Assembly: GCA_024663395.1 (NCBI GenBank)
Contig: JANFAH010000001.1
Location: 1,798,001-1,862,000 of the forward strand
Source of the DNA: Pisolithus tinctorius
Lineage: Eukaryota > Basidiomycota > Agaricomycetes > Boletales > Pisolithaceae
Length of the DNA stretch: 64,000 nt
Direction: 5' to 3'
Shown one piece after another: positions 42,800 through 52,940 of this stretch (positions are counted from its first letter, which is position 1; each line of letters starts with the position of its first letter). A program made the position numbers and the translations under genes. The notes beneath the pieces are model-generated. The model searched no databases. It saw only the letters and a list, made by a program, of their open reading frames with translations, and was not told the origin of the DNA.

Positions 42800-44280
42800 C
42801 TCACATCCGCGGATACAGTTCTGACGAAATTACTGCCGACACCGCTCGTCACTTGTCAAGACAAATGCTACCTCCCTCGTACCGAGCGCGTATCTCGCTC
42901 GTTATCGCGCCGTGCCTCTCGCTTTTTGGCAGGCTCGTACTACTCGACGTTAGCTCTCTGTTGGTACCAAGATCGCTTGCATGCGCCCAGCCGTTAAGGA
43001 GGTGTTCGCGTTTTTGTGGATAGGTCCATTCTCAGGGTACTTTACTCGTATCTTGCTCGTTTCCGCGTCGTGCCTCTCGCTTTTTTGGAAGATTGTAGTC
43101 CACGACGAATGCTCCATGTTGATATCAGGATTGTTCAGATTGGTCCAGTAGCTCCAGAGATATTTGCATTTTTGTGCGAAGGCCCATGCTCGAGGTCATG
43201 CCATAGTTGCTCACGCAGTTCTGCGTCGCTCCTTTCGCTTTTCTGGTCGTTCATCCCTCTCGCCGAACCCTTCCTGGGGACACATACTTTGTAAAATTCT
43301 GCGCAACCGTTATCGAGATATCCACGCTTTCGTATCCAGAGGGCTTCGAGCCAGTTTCGCATATAACTCGGGATCGGCTGGTCCAATCGGCATATTTCCT
43401 CATTCTCCCTCCGTTGTTGTGCAAGTCAAGCCCTTCTCCCCACCCTCGAAGTCCTCTCGTCGTATCTCGCGCACTTGAGCACCGTTCCTCTCGCTTTTCT
43501 GGAAGTCCGTTCCCCTCGTGCAGCCCTTTCCAGGGACGCCTCTTTTGTCAAATTCCGCGCAGACATCGGCGAGATATGCTCATTTTCGTGGTTAGAGGCA
43601 CTTTCAGACAACTTTGCAAATATCTTAGGCCCGCATAGACAGATTCCCTCCATCTCCTTTCCAGCGTGTTCGCTACATTCCCCTCCATTGTTACTGGCAG
43701 TTTCGCCGTGTCCCGAGCGTCCGTCGTTGGTCTGCAGTGTTCCCTCTTCAGTCAACAATGCTGTATGCATGATAGCTTGCCCATTTCACCGCCGGACCTC
43801 TCGCTTTTCGGGGACTTTGTACTACTCGTCGAGGGCTTTCTGACGGTATATAATACATCACGCTCGCTATCGCCGTTGTGGAGATGTGCGCCATTTTGTT
43901 GTTGCAGGCACCTTAGGACGACTCTGTGAGTATCTTGCCCGTTTCTCGAACGGATCTCTCGCTTTTCGAGGTCCTGATGCTACTGTTCAACAGCTTCAGA
44001 ATGGTACCTTTTCCGTCGTCGTCGCTGCAGAACTCATGGCTACATTTGGTTTTTGGTGGATGAGGGTACCCTTGGGCAGATTTATGGATATCTCAGGATT
44101 GGGGTCACGGGTTCTCTCTGTTCATTTTGCGATGTGCTCGTCACATTCCCTTCTACCATCGTGTCTTGTTTTGTGCCATTTCGAGCAACCGTTTTTCGTC
44201 GACGAGGCGTTGTCTTGCCCCCCGCCCTCGTGGCTTCGGATTCTGGTATAGTCGAGCCGCCTTTGAGTTGACTGGGGACA
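42800..44280 (+). repeat. Diverged ~155-bp repeats, 3' region of gag-only copy 2
   Basis: The core CTCTCGCTTTT recurs near 42,915, 43,073, 43,231 (as CTTTCGCTTTT), 43,486, 43,796 and 43,953. Spacings of 158, 158, 310 and 157 fit multiples of 155; one interval (255) is irregular, suggesting a deletion. It is the counterpart of 15,380-16,700 in copy 1. The hairpin TGACTGGGGACAGTCA and AAGTACCCCTGGGA follow at 44,268-44,305, immediately before the LTR. Confidence 0.68.
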
Positions 44281-44305
44281 GTCAATATCTCAAGTACCCC
44301 TGGGA

Positions 44306-44664
44306 TGTAGGGAATGTAATTTCCCTACTAGGGGAATTGTTTTATTTTGTTCATTTTATTTAGTTTTGATTCTAGGTGTTTTCTCTGCTAGTGGTACTTA
44401 GAATTTCGCGTTTTGGTCGCTTAGTCAGCACTATCTAGTACTGGATGTAGTTAGTTTTTTTTAAAAACAATAGACGAGTTACCGCAGACGAGAGACGAGT
44501 TTGAGCAGGTTGTTTCCCTGCACCCAGACAGCCCTAGAAGCCTTCAGACGACTATCAGGATCCTTGCCCAGGTTATAGAAGCCCCTTTGGCTTACTCACT
44601 CCCCTCAGATATCCCTGCTCTCCTCAACTACCAGTCTTCTCCCTCTTAAATCTATTTTCCTACA
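44306..44664 (+). repeat. 3' LTR of gag-only element copy 2
   Basis: This 359-bp LTR has the TGTAGGGAATGTAATTTCCC hairpin at its start and ends TTTTCCTACA. It differs from its partner (32,511-32,858) mostly in the last 100 bp (U5 side), while U3 is similar. Confidence 0.87.
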
Positions 44665-44668
44665 GTGC

Positions 44669-47600
44669 ACTCAGCTTACACATACAGTTTACAACCAGAA
44701 GATACTTGTGGCGAAGGCAGCAGAAGCCCAAAATGACCAGGCAGAGAGAATTGGCAGTGAGTATCACCTGTGATTCCCACCTGGAAGAGTACAAGGAACT
44801 TACCCTGATGAAGAGATGATGCTGGAGGCACTGGCCAACATGCAAGCGTTGCATAGGTATAACAGTCAAGCTAAAGGACAGAGATATATATTGATAACTC
44901 GGATAGCTGGGGGGATTGTGAGGAGGCCGTTCTTGATGGTGTGTTGGACAGTACTCACAGTCTGGAGATTAGCAATGCAGGTGGGGAGCTGAGCGACTTG
45001 ATAAGAGATATGTATTTGGATTTTGAAGCAGGGTAAGAACATGAACTTACTTGAAAATCGTTCTAACTGAGTATATACCCCGCAGGTCGGAAAAACGCAC
45101 AAAGCGCATTGATCATCGCACGCGCCGAGATCGAATCATTTGACACAGTCAGGCATTCAAATCGCAAATGCCTGCACTCACTAGCTCTTACCTGGAATGG
45201 AGCCATGCTCAAGCCTCGACACCAGCTAGGGGCGATTTTGCAGAGAGGGCGGAGGCTGAGGATCTGGGCAATGGGTCAAGCGCCAGAACTTGGAGAGTGC
45301 ATGTGGTGGATGTGTTTCGTGGGCCATTATAGTTCTGTGCGAAGGGTGTTACTGACAGCAACCATTTAGGTGCTGAGAAAGTGAATCTTGTAATCAGTGC
45401 AGACGACTCCTACATTGCCTCCGCACTCGTGAGGCAAGGATTCATGCCATGCTCCCCAATCAGACCTTCCGTGGCTATCACGATCAATGCTCTCGAACTA
45501 TACCATGTCGCTTGCCTTCATAGTCCGCATTTCTCCATTCAGGCCTTTGTCAAGACCATCTGTGATTTACAAGGTGTAAGTAGTTCGTCTTGGATCTGGC
45601 AGTCTACTGATACACAACAGGTCGCATTCCAGCACTACTTATCCCATCAGTTCTCCATCACGCTCGATCTCTACCTCAACATCTTAAATGGAGTGGAAGC
45701 CCTCATTATGGAAGCATTGTCTAGGACATCTGACGACTGGCGCTTGCAGCATGCATGTCCTGCGTGCACCTATGAGTTGAAAGACGAGCCCCATCTCAAG
45801 TTCAAGATCCTATATGCTATGGATGGTAACGATTCCTTGAAGCGTATACTCTGTCGCATTGCGGAAGATGAAGACTCACACGAGCTGCCTACAACTCAAA
45901 AGGTACCAACGACATGCTACCTCTTGTGAATTTGTTGATTCTTTTGCCCAAAGTGCTCCCATTCAAAGTACAAGCAAGGGCGTCGAGGTAAGTTTGAGTT
46001 TGAATTCTCTTGTAGTCACCTTCATGCAAAGTTGGTCAGACAGGAGATGAGAATCCATGCACCAGTCGTTGGAAGAATATGGACAAGCAGAAGATGAAAC
46101 AGACATGGGGAGTCTATGACGAGACTGGGATATTCCTGGCCGTTTGCCAGCATGGGATGTCATTGCTCATTGCTGACATGGTACAGAGTGGAGAACTGTG
46201 AGTATATCTCTCGTTACAGCAGAATTGATGATAAATTCAAATCACAGCACCAAATATCCAATTGCCATTGTGTCAAGGCTGATGAAGGTATTCGGGGCTG
46301 ATCTCGGAGGTGGATATGACATCAGGTGTCAGTTCTCTACCACCCTTGCAAAGAGCATTATTGGCAAGGACATCGAGCAGAATCAACATTCCTGCCTGGT
46401 CCCAGCGTTTCATGGTCATGCTCACCGGCGATTGTGTCAACTTTCTCACCTGATGGTCTATACTGAAGGACTGTGCCTCGAAGACCTCAAAACATGTGAG
46501 AGGACATTCTCCAAGTCTAACGTGCTTGCGTCATCATTACGCTATGCGAGTGCTTTCCATCGTCAGCGAGCAATCAACACATATTTCTCCCATAATGATG
46601 CATATGAAGTATATGCGAGTATATGTGAGTATGCATTTCATGTTCCCCCATACTGTCCTCTAACAGTTGTGTGTGTAGCAAACTTCATATATAGCAACTA
46701 TAAGCAAGCACTATCGATCATACAGGACTGTGAATTTGTGTTGCCATCGCTCAAATGTGAACTTGGGGTCACCGCTGATACCGAGTTCACTATGTGGCTT
46801 CAGGAGGAGCGAAGCTATTTAGAGGGGCTTGAGATGGAACCTCTAAATGAGACCTTACAGATGGAGTACTGGCGGGCATTGGTGAATCTTGAGGCGAGCA
46901 AGTAAGTTCTCATAACACCGCTGGTTGCTAAAGTTAATTCCCCTTAGGAAGGATCTAGACTTGAAATCTGCGCTATGGGATGTCACAACACCTTCCGACC
47001 TGAAGGACTATGCTATGTACACGTGCAAGACTCAGAAAGTGGAGACAGCTCGCCGGCATGCCGTAGAAATGTACAACAAAGATCTTTGCATTGTCCAGGA
47101 TCTCGAGAGTAAACTCAACATTGACAGCTGTTGGACGCCCGAGCGACCTGAATGGCACGATGCTGCACGTCTTGTCACAAAGAGGACTTTTCAGTGTGCA
47201 CTGGACCATTTAGAAGCCCTTGTCATTGCACGGATATTCAAGCTCTCTAAAATGAACCATGTGGGTACCGGTGAGTGTTTGGTCCATATCATTTCACATT
47301 CGTCATTGGCGCTCACCACAGCTACAGGATACAAGATGCAGAAGCACATGGCAAAGGTGCTGCAAGTGCGTTCCAGTGCAATTCGCATAGCACTCAAACA
47401 ATATAATACTGCTGCACGTGCCATGGATCCCCCCCATCGCATTCTCAAGTGGGACGAGGTAGTTGAATATGCCTTTATCGCTGAATTTGACCTCCTTCGA
47501 GATGCCCGGCAAGACGTGTCACAGCGATCATGGGCGACACCGGCTGGACATAGTGCAATGGACCATTACTTCAAGTTGTTGTGTGCTCGGGAGGAGATCG

Positions 47601-48037
47601 AACGCCTAGAGGTCGAAGCCCGTAGGCTATTGACGTACTTGAGAGACAAGGAGCACTTCCTGGATGAGAGCGAGCAGCAGGCGCAAGCTCTCCACCCCCC
47701 ATTAGCTCATCAGATAGCTTGTTACCGCTTGATACACAGTCGCTTCACCTCCCAACACCTCAAGCGCCTGCACGACATCACCAAGCTGCCTGGCTACAAG
47801 GGCTCTCTCTCTTTCGGCGAGAGCGTGTGAACGGGCCCTGGTGAAAGTGCCTCTAAGCCGCATGTCATCATACTGCCCTCATTAATCAACACTGTTTGCT
47901 GTCAGTTGATGGATTCCGACGATATAGACACTCAGGAGAATCTGGAGGAGGAGGAAGAGGAGGAGGAGGAGAAGGAGGAGACTTCGCATATGGTGCTGGA
48001 GGTCCTTGATGCTACTATTTACGCAAATACTACTTGA
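44669..48037 (+). pseudogene. KDZ transposase (CxC1 type), main part
   Basis: Exons read YPDEEMMLEALANMQALH, WGDCEEAVLDGVLDST, SEKRTKRIDHRTRRDRII-stop-HSQAF (TGA at 45,141-45,143), then ALVRQGFMPCSPIRPSVAI, AMDGNDSLKRIL (first Asp), CTSRWKNMD, TWGVYDETGIFLAVCQHG, FGADLGGGYDIRCQF (second Asp), FHGHAHRRLCQL and CERTFSKSN (Glu), an extended helical C-terminus, and a Glu-rich last exon ending at TGA 48,035-48,037. The DDE residues are intact. The gene is disabled by the LTR element inserted in its N-terminal region and by one TGA. Confidence 0.85.
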
Positions 48038-48068
48038 CTTAGTTTTTCCATAGATAAATTCTCGAGCA

Positions 48069-48710
48069 TAAAATCATGAACCTCCGCAGGGGATATTAAG
48101 TACGAGTACCGTCATGTGCTCCCAAGTAAGATAAAGAAAATGCGACGCTAATAGGTGCACAGTTGAGGGAGATATATGCAAAACACAAGCTCATCGTGGG
48201 CAACAACGAGCGCAAGGGGGTGTGAGGGGTGGCAGCTGTCACTGACAACTGCTGACATCATAGAACTGTAAGTACAACAACATTACAAATACATCACGTG
48301 CAGGGTAGTGCTTTCCGACATTGCTGTTTGGCGGTAGCTGGTAACAAATAGAACGGTCACGTGTTCCCGAATAAGGTAAAGAAAGTCCAAGGCGAATTGG
48401 TACACAATTGGGGGAGATATACACAAAATACGAGCTCGTCGTGGGCAACAGCGAGCGCGGGAGGGCAGCAACTGCCACCAATGTCGGCAACGAGCGCGAA
48501 GGGGCATGGGGGGGGGTGGCCATTGCCACCGATGTCACATGGCATAAATAGAGTACTATTTCCTCTGGGCTACTGGAGTACTACACACTAAGTACAGTTA
48601 TTATTGAAGAGATATTGAAGGAGGCAGAAAGTATAGTATTTTCCCTCTATTAAGAGGGTGTCACACGCATTATTATCACCTCTAATAAGATTGGCAGGGT
48701 GGGAATCACA
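48069..48710 (+). repeat. LTR-like repeat, inverted relative to 63,339-64,000
   Basis: About 640 bp matches the reverse complement of the window's right end. The right edge TGGGAATCACA abuts Gypsy pol sequence. A TATA-like GCATAAATAGAG lies near 48,540. Internally a block of about 240 bp is duplicated (GTGC/TTCCC...AAGGTAAAGAAA, GGGGGAGATATA, CGAGCTCGTCGTGGGCAACA). It looks like an LTR, but only one tip is clear. Confidence 0.6.
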
Positions 48711-49605
48711 GGTGCCAACCACAAGAACCTTGAGTACTTTTCTACCTCCAAGGTACTCACCCACCGCCAAGCTTGCTGGTCAGAGTTCCTGTCTCAATTC
48801 AATATGATCATTAGATTCTGGCCTGGTAAGCTCGGGGCTAAGCCCAATGCCCTAACTAGATGATGGGATGTCTACCCCAAAGAGGGGGATAGCGGCTATG
48901 CCTGAGTGAACCTGCAAAATCTGAGACCAGTCTTCACCCAGGAGCAACTAGCAGTCTCCCTCCGTGCCACTTACCTTGAGTACCTGGTCTCATGGGCAGT
49001 TGCACTAATGGATATAGAAAAGCTCCATAATGATATCCTGACTGCACTGCCAGATGACCCGGTCTCACAAATCTGCCTGTCCAACATGTCTGATCCCTGG
49101 TGGTCAGTAGATGACATCGGCTTCCTTTGTCTTGATGGAAGGATCTATGTGCCAGACTCAAATGATCTTCGCCTTAGGGTCTTGCGGCTTAAGCATGACC
49201 ACCCTCTGTCCGGCCATTTCGGCCAAAACTGCACACTAGAGCTCATTTGGCGTGAATATACCTGGCCTGGCCTCAGGACATTCATCAAAGATTATGTCCG
49301 GTCCTGCACAGCCTGTGCTCAGGCTAAGGTTCCCTGCCATCAGCCTTACAGCCTCCTCAAGCAACTCCTGGTGCCAGAGAAGCCATGGAACTCCATTGCT
49401 ATGGATTTCATCGAGCAGCTTCCGGCCTCATCCAGCTTCACGGCCATCCTCGTTGTAGTTGACTGGCTTTCCAAGCAGGCCATATTCATCCCCACCCACG
49501 ACACCATAACAGCCCCAGAACTCACCAAATTATTGCTACTCCATGTCTTTTTGAAGCATGGAGTGCCAGCCCATGTAACCTCAGACCGCACTTCAGGTAA
49601 CCATT
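48711..49605 (+). pseudogene. Gypsy pol fragment: end of RNase H to mid integrase
   Basis: The reading [50 protein letters not shown], the zinc-binding CTACAQAKVPCH, WNSIAMDFIEQLP (first Asp) and HVTSDR (second Asp) is typical of a chromovirus-like Gypsy pol different from the 21,522-25,133 element. TGA codons at 48,861-48,863 and 48,903-48,905 sit where CGA would give TRRWDVYP and YARVN. The fragment is cut on the left by the LTR-like repeat and on the right after TSDRTSG; the catalytic Glu is missing. Confidence 0.85.
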
Positions 49606-50324
49606 TTTCATAAGCATTTAGGCTGAATAGTTTCTACAAACCATCCAGCCTAATAGCCTCCCAGACCAAGGTCTGCCCAGGGACATCTGGTCATGTCCCA
49701 GGGCTATGCATATTTTTAGGCCCTGGGACAGATGGGATTTCCCACATAGCCATCCATTCAAATGCAATTATTTGGGATGTCCCAAGACTGCCTTGGGTGG
49801 CAGGGGTCCCTACTCCTGAAACTGCAGCTTATATTAGCATTGAAATAGCTGCAGAAATCCTAGCCCCCTTGCTCCTCTGACAGGTTTAATCCACAAAGTA
49901 TCCTTCAACCTATACATCCCCTCCCATCCCACCACACATAGTAGTACACAATAGTACTTTTCATCTACATCTTTGCAATGTTGATTCTGCTGTATTGGGA
50001 CATCTCACTAGTTGCCAGGGGGATGACCCACCTGGGCCTCCACATTTGCCATGAAAATTGCTATAATAAATTCAATCAATCTGTGTCTATACCTCAAGCA
50101 ATTTGTACTGTATGAAGGAAGAAGAAGTAAATGGTTTTTGAACACTTGTGTGACAAGCCAATATCTCAAAGTCCCCCACATAGAACATGGTGTTGGTCAC
50201 CTTTGCAACACCATCTGCAGAGGGCAGAATGTCCCAGATGCCTCTGAGGTTGTCATGGGGCATTGTGCTGGTCTGCAAAGGTAACTTAGGAGGATGTGCC
50301 ATCATAGCCCCCTGAGGCTGGGAT
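49606..50324. other. Non-coding, scattered GGGACATC motifs
   Basis: No gene found. GGGACATC, GGGATGTCCC and related words appear loosely (49,680-49,800, 50,000), anticipating the dense array that begins at about 50,325. Confidence 0.4.
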
Positions 50325-50770
50325 GGGACATCCCACTGACTTTCATAAGGGGACTTGGGATGTCCCACAGCAGCCTCTGAGGCTACTTTGGGACATCCCA
50401 CCCTCCCCTTTGCCAACCAGCAGGATGTCCCACAACAGCCTCTAAGGCTACATTGGGACATCCCACTGTTCCCTCTGGCAAGCAGAGGGATGTCCCACAA
50501 CAGCCTCTAAGGCTATGTTGGGATGTCCCACCCTCCCCTTTGGCAAGCAGTGGGATGTCCCACAACAGCCTCCAAGCCTACATTGGGACATCCCACCCTC
50601 CCCACTGCCAACCAGTGGGATGTCCCACAACAGCCTCTAAGGCTACATTGGGACATCCCACCCTCCCCACTGCCAACCAGTGGGATGTCCCACAACAGCC
50701 TCTAAGGCTATATTGGGACATCCCACCCTCCCCTCTGGCAAGCAGAGGGATGTCCCAAAACAGCCTCTAG
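50325..50770. repeat. 65-bp palindromic minisatellite, about 7 units
   Basis: Each unit contains TGGGACATCCCA, a CCCTCCCC..TG.CAAGCAG spacer, GGGATGTCCCACAACAG and CCTCTAAGGCT. The GGACATCCC/GGGATGTCC pair forms inverted repeats within and between units, so single strands could fold into hairpins every 65 bp. Short open frames in both directions are by-products of the 65-bp period. Confidence 0.85.
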
Positions 50771-50824
50771 GGTGTTGAAGTAGTAATCTGCACTAATCCT
50801 ACAAGCACCATAGAGAATCCAATG

Positions 50825-50905
50825 CAAGGTAGTTCCATGGTCAGAGCAGCTGCTTGACACTGAGAGGGCCCAGGCTCAATGCTAGCTCTGGTCACATATT
50901 CATTG
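50825..50905 (+). repeat. tRNA-like SINE head (candidate)
   Basis: TAGTTCCATGGTCAGAGCA resembles a tRNA D-arm with A box. CTGCTTGACACTGAGAG resembles a valine-type anticodon arm (loop TTGACAC), and GGCTCAATGCT resembles a B box. Spacing between the boxes fits a tRNA. Acceptor-stem pairing is not evident, so it is not a functional tRNA gene. A tRNA-derived SINE head is my best reading; the tail is not delimited. Confidence 0.4.
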
Positions 50906-50969
50906 GGTTAGGAGCTGCAGCTGGAACCCATGCATGCTCAGTACAATGGGTCATGCAGCATCCTTAGTA

Positions 50970-51724
50970 AGTCCAGATCATGTGAGTTACATGGACACAA
51001 GGTGACTGATAGATAGGCCTCCTGGAAACACAGCAGTAAATCCTGATCCATGACACAAGGTCAAAAGGCAATCAGACCATTTGCACAACCCTAGGGGGTG
51101 TGCACTGTTTTTGCACTCCAAAAGTGGCTGGATGAAGGGACCACATTGGAGATGGTGCATTCTGTGCATTAACTTCATGGAGATTTGTTCCCACATTGCT
51201 ACTCTAAGCCCCCAAGCTACTGACACTAGTACTCAGACCATATGGCGTGACATGGTGGGGCATGCTCCATGAGATTGGAACCATGTGCCTTGCAGTAGCA
51301 CCATCTCAAAGCCTCAGAAATGCAAATGGGCACATCTGAACACCAAGTCCAGTAGTGATTTATAGCCTTGTGATGAGCATTACAAAGTGTAACATTGGAC
51401 CATGTCGCATTTCTGTCACTCTCATGGAGCATGCCCCACCATGTTACGCCATATGGTCTGAGTACTAGTGTCGGTAGCTTGGGGGCTTAGAGTAGCAATG
51501 TGGGAACAAATCTCCATGAAGTTAATGCACAGAATGCACCATCTCCAATGTGGTCCCTTCATCCAGCCACTTTTGGAGTGCAAAAACAGTGCACACCCCC
51601 TAGGGTTGTGCAAATGGTCTGATTGCCTTTTGACCTTGTGTCATGGATCAGGATTTACTGCTGTGTTTCCAGGAGGCCTATCTATCAGTCACCTTGTGTC
51701 CATGTAACTCACATGATCTGGACT
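50970..51724. mobile_element. Foldback element with ~300-bp inverted arms
   Basis: The left arm (50,970 to about 51,270) and right arm (about 51,420-51,724) are nearly identical when reversed, starting AGTCCAGATCATGTGAG and ending CTCACATGATCTGGACT. The spacer is about 150 bp. It encodes no plausible protein; the matching open frames on opposite strands are the same arm read twice. No clear target duplication. Type: MITE or foldback element. Confidence 0.8.
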
Positions 51725-52074
51725 GATGTACAAACCAATTCCCTCCCAACCAATGCATTTCTGGCACAGGGACAGTGGTATGGAAGTTAGGGCAAGACAA
51801 AATCCTCTTTACCCCTGGGTGTCATCAGAAGGATATGCTACTGAACTGCCATGGAGCAGAATCCTGTGCTTCCATCTGGCCCTGAATATTGCCTTTGGTC
51901 ACATATGACCAAATAATCCTTCCCCAGTCATCTACAGTTCAGATCAGAGCAAGATCTAGTGAACCCTCTTATGGTGCTCAGAGCACAAGGAGGTTTTGTC
52001 TCACCCCAACTTCCATATCAGTGTTCCTGTGCCAGAAATGCATTGGTTGGGAGGGAATTGGTTTGTACATCATG
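51724..52074. mobile_element. Second MITE, about 350 bp, ~80-bp inverted repeats
   Basis: The ends are TGATGTACAAACCAATTCCC and its reverse complement GGGAATTGGTTTGTACATCA. Inverted similarity extends over about 80 bp (CCAACCAATGCATTTCTGGC). It directly abuts the foldback element at 51,724, sharing a base. No coding potential. The 52,075-52,466 stretch to its right holds nothing I recognise. Confidence 0.75.
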
Positions 52075-52466
52075 TGCTGAAGTGCCAGATTGACTTCCAT
52101 AACATTTTCAGCCTTCCAAGTACTGATTAGTCCCAGAACACATCAGGCATGGGGGGGAAACAGTCCAGGAAATGACTGACAGCAGGTTTTTTAAGGGACT
52201 GATGGTTCTGAGAGCATGTTATACTGATGGAACTGTGGTGGCCACCAGTATTTGATAAGAATTCCTTGAGAAAATGACCATGTGAACTAGAGAGATGATT
52301 TCATGAGTTGTGGTAAAAGAGGGAGGATTAGTGGTACAAGTCCAATGTTTGTCATTGTTTACATGCTGACAAATCATCTGGATGATCATGTGGTTTATTA
52401 TGTAATCATTTTTTCCCATCTTCCATGCCCTCAATCCCATCAAAAGGTCACATTTCATGATTTCAC

Positions 52467-52683
52467 CAGTCAGGGACAAAAGTGTTGCAATGCACTTTTC
52501 AGAAAGAATAGGGTGTATCTCAGCATGTATTGCTTTGTTTGGACTGAACCTTAGTGCTCTGGAAAGCTTAGAGTCACCCCTTTCCAACGGTATAGGTATC
52601 ATAATTATCTGTGCAGAATAGCCCAAGCTACATCAGCAACAAGTCACACCTCACAAACATTGCAACGCTTTTGTCCCTCACTG
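52467..52683. mobile_element. Small MITE with Tc1/mariner-like tips (candidate)
   Basis: CAGTCAGGGACAAAAGTGTTGCAATG at 52,467-52,492 is mirrored by CATTGCAACGC and TTTTGTCCCTCACTG at 52,658-52,683. TA follows on the right, but the left flank is CAC, so the TA duplication of Tc1/mariner is not confirmed. It appears to have truncated the LINE ORF2 beside it. Confidence 0.55.
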
Positions 52684-52714
52684 TACTTATTTTGGCGTTA
52701 ACTAAGGTTACTGC

Positions 52715-52921
52715 TCAGGGTTTGGTGTTTTGCATTAGTTTAGTCGATGGGTAGACGACCCTCCAGTGGGTGTTGGCCCGTATGTTGCCGATTCGATTGA
52801 TTGGAGGTTCTTGAATGGTGATAATGTCCCATTCATCTGCTATTTGACTGTTTATTAACAAATGTAGCGCGGTGTGGGATGTGTTAAGGTTTTGTTGCCA
52901 TATGCGTAGTTTGGTTAGCAT
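52715..52921 (-). pseudogene. LINE ORF2 fragment, endonuclease N-terminus only
   Basis: MLTKLRIWQQNLNTSH...IITIQEPPINRIG and HWRVVYPS are the first motifs of an AP-like endonuclease of a non-LTR retrotransposon. It starts 20 bp after the ORF1 stop and ends after about 68 residues. The rest of the endonuclease and the RT are absent: the sequence passes into the MITE at 52,683. Confidence 0.8.
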
Positions 52922-52940
52922 ATTAGTTCATGTTGGGCAT

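Larger units (their letters stand above)
32511..44664 (+). mobile_element. Gag-only LTR retrotransposon, copy 2, split by a DNA transposon
   Basis: LTRs are at 32,511-32,858 and 44,306-44,664. Target duplications are GCGC (32,507-32,510) and GTGC (44,665-44,668), one CpG transition apart. It has the same primer-binding site, gag and repeat-rich 3' region as copy 1, but on the plus strand. The gag ORF is interrupted by an 8,096-bp transposon at 33,181-41,276. The element sits in the N-terminal region of a KDZ transposase gene. Confidence 0.9.

Noticed and set aside
45325..45370. In-frame TAG in the second KDZ gene
   Set aside because: It lies within a plausible GT..AG intron whose removal joins VDVF to AEKVNLVI, so it is not counted as a nonsense mutation.
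50383..50770. Overlapping 60-105 residue frames on both strands
   Set aside because: They are products of the 65-bp minisatellite and contain only the translated repeat.
50825..50905. Functional tRNA gene
   Set aside because: Boxes resemble a tRNA, but no acceptor stem pairs and the B box deviates, so only a SINE head is proposed.
50987..51707. Identical 79- and 63-residue proteins on opposite strands
   Set aside because: They are the two arms of one foldback element read twice; no protein family is recognised.
52467..52683. Firm Tc1/mariner assignment
   Set aside because: The tips fit, but the TA duplication is present only on the right side.
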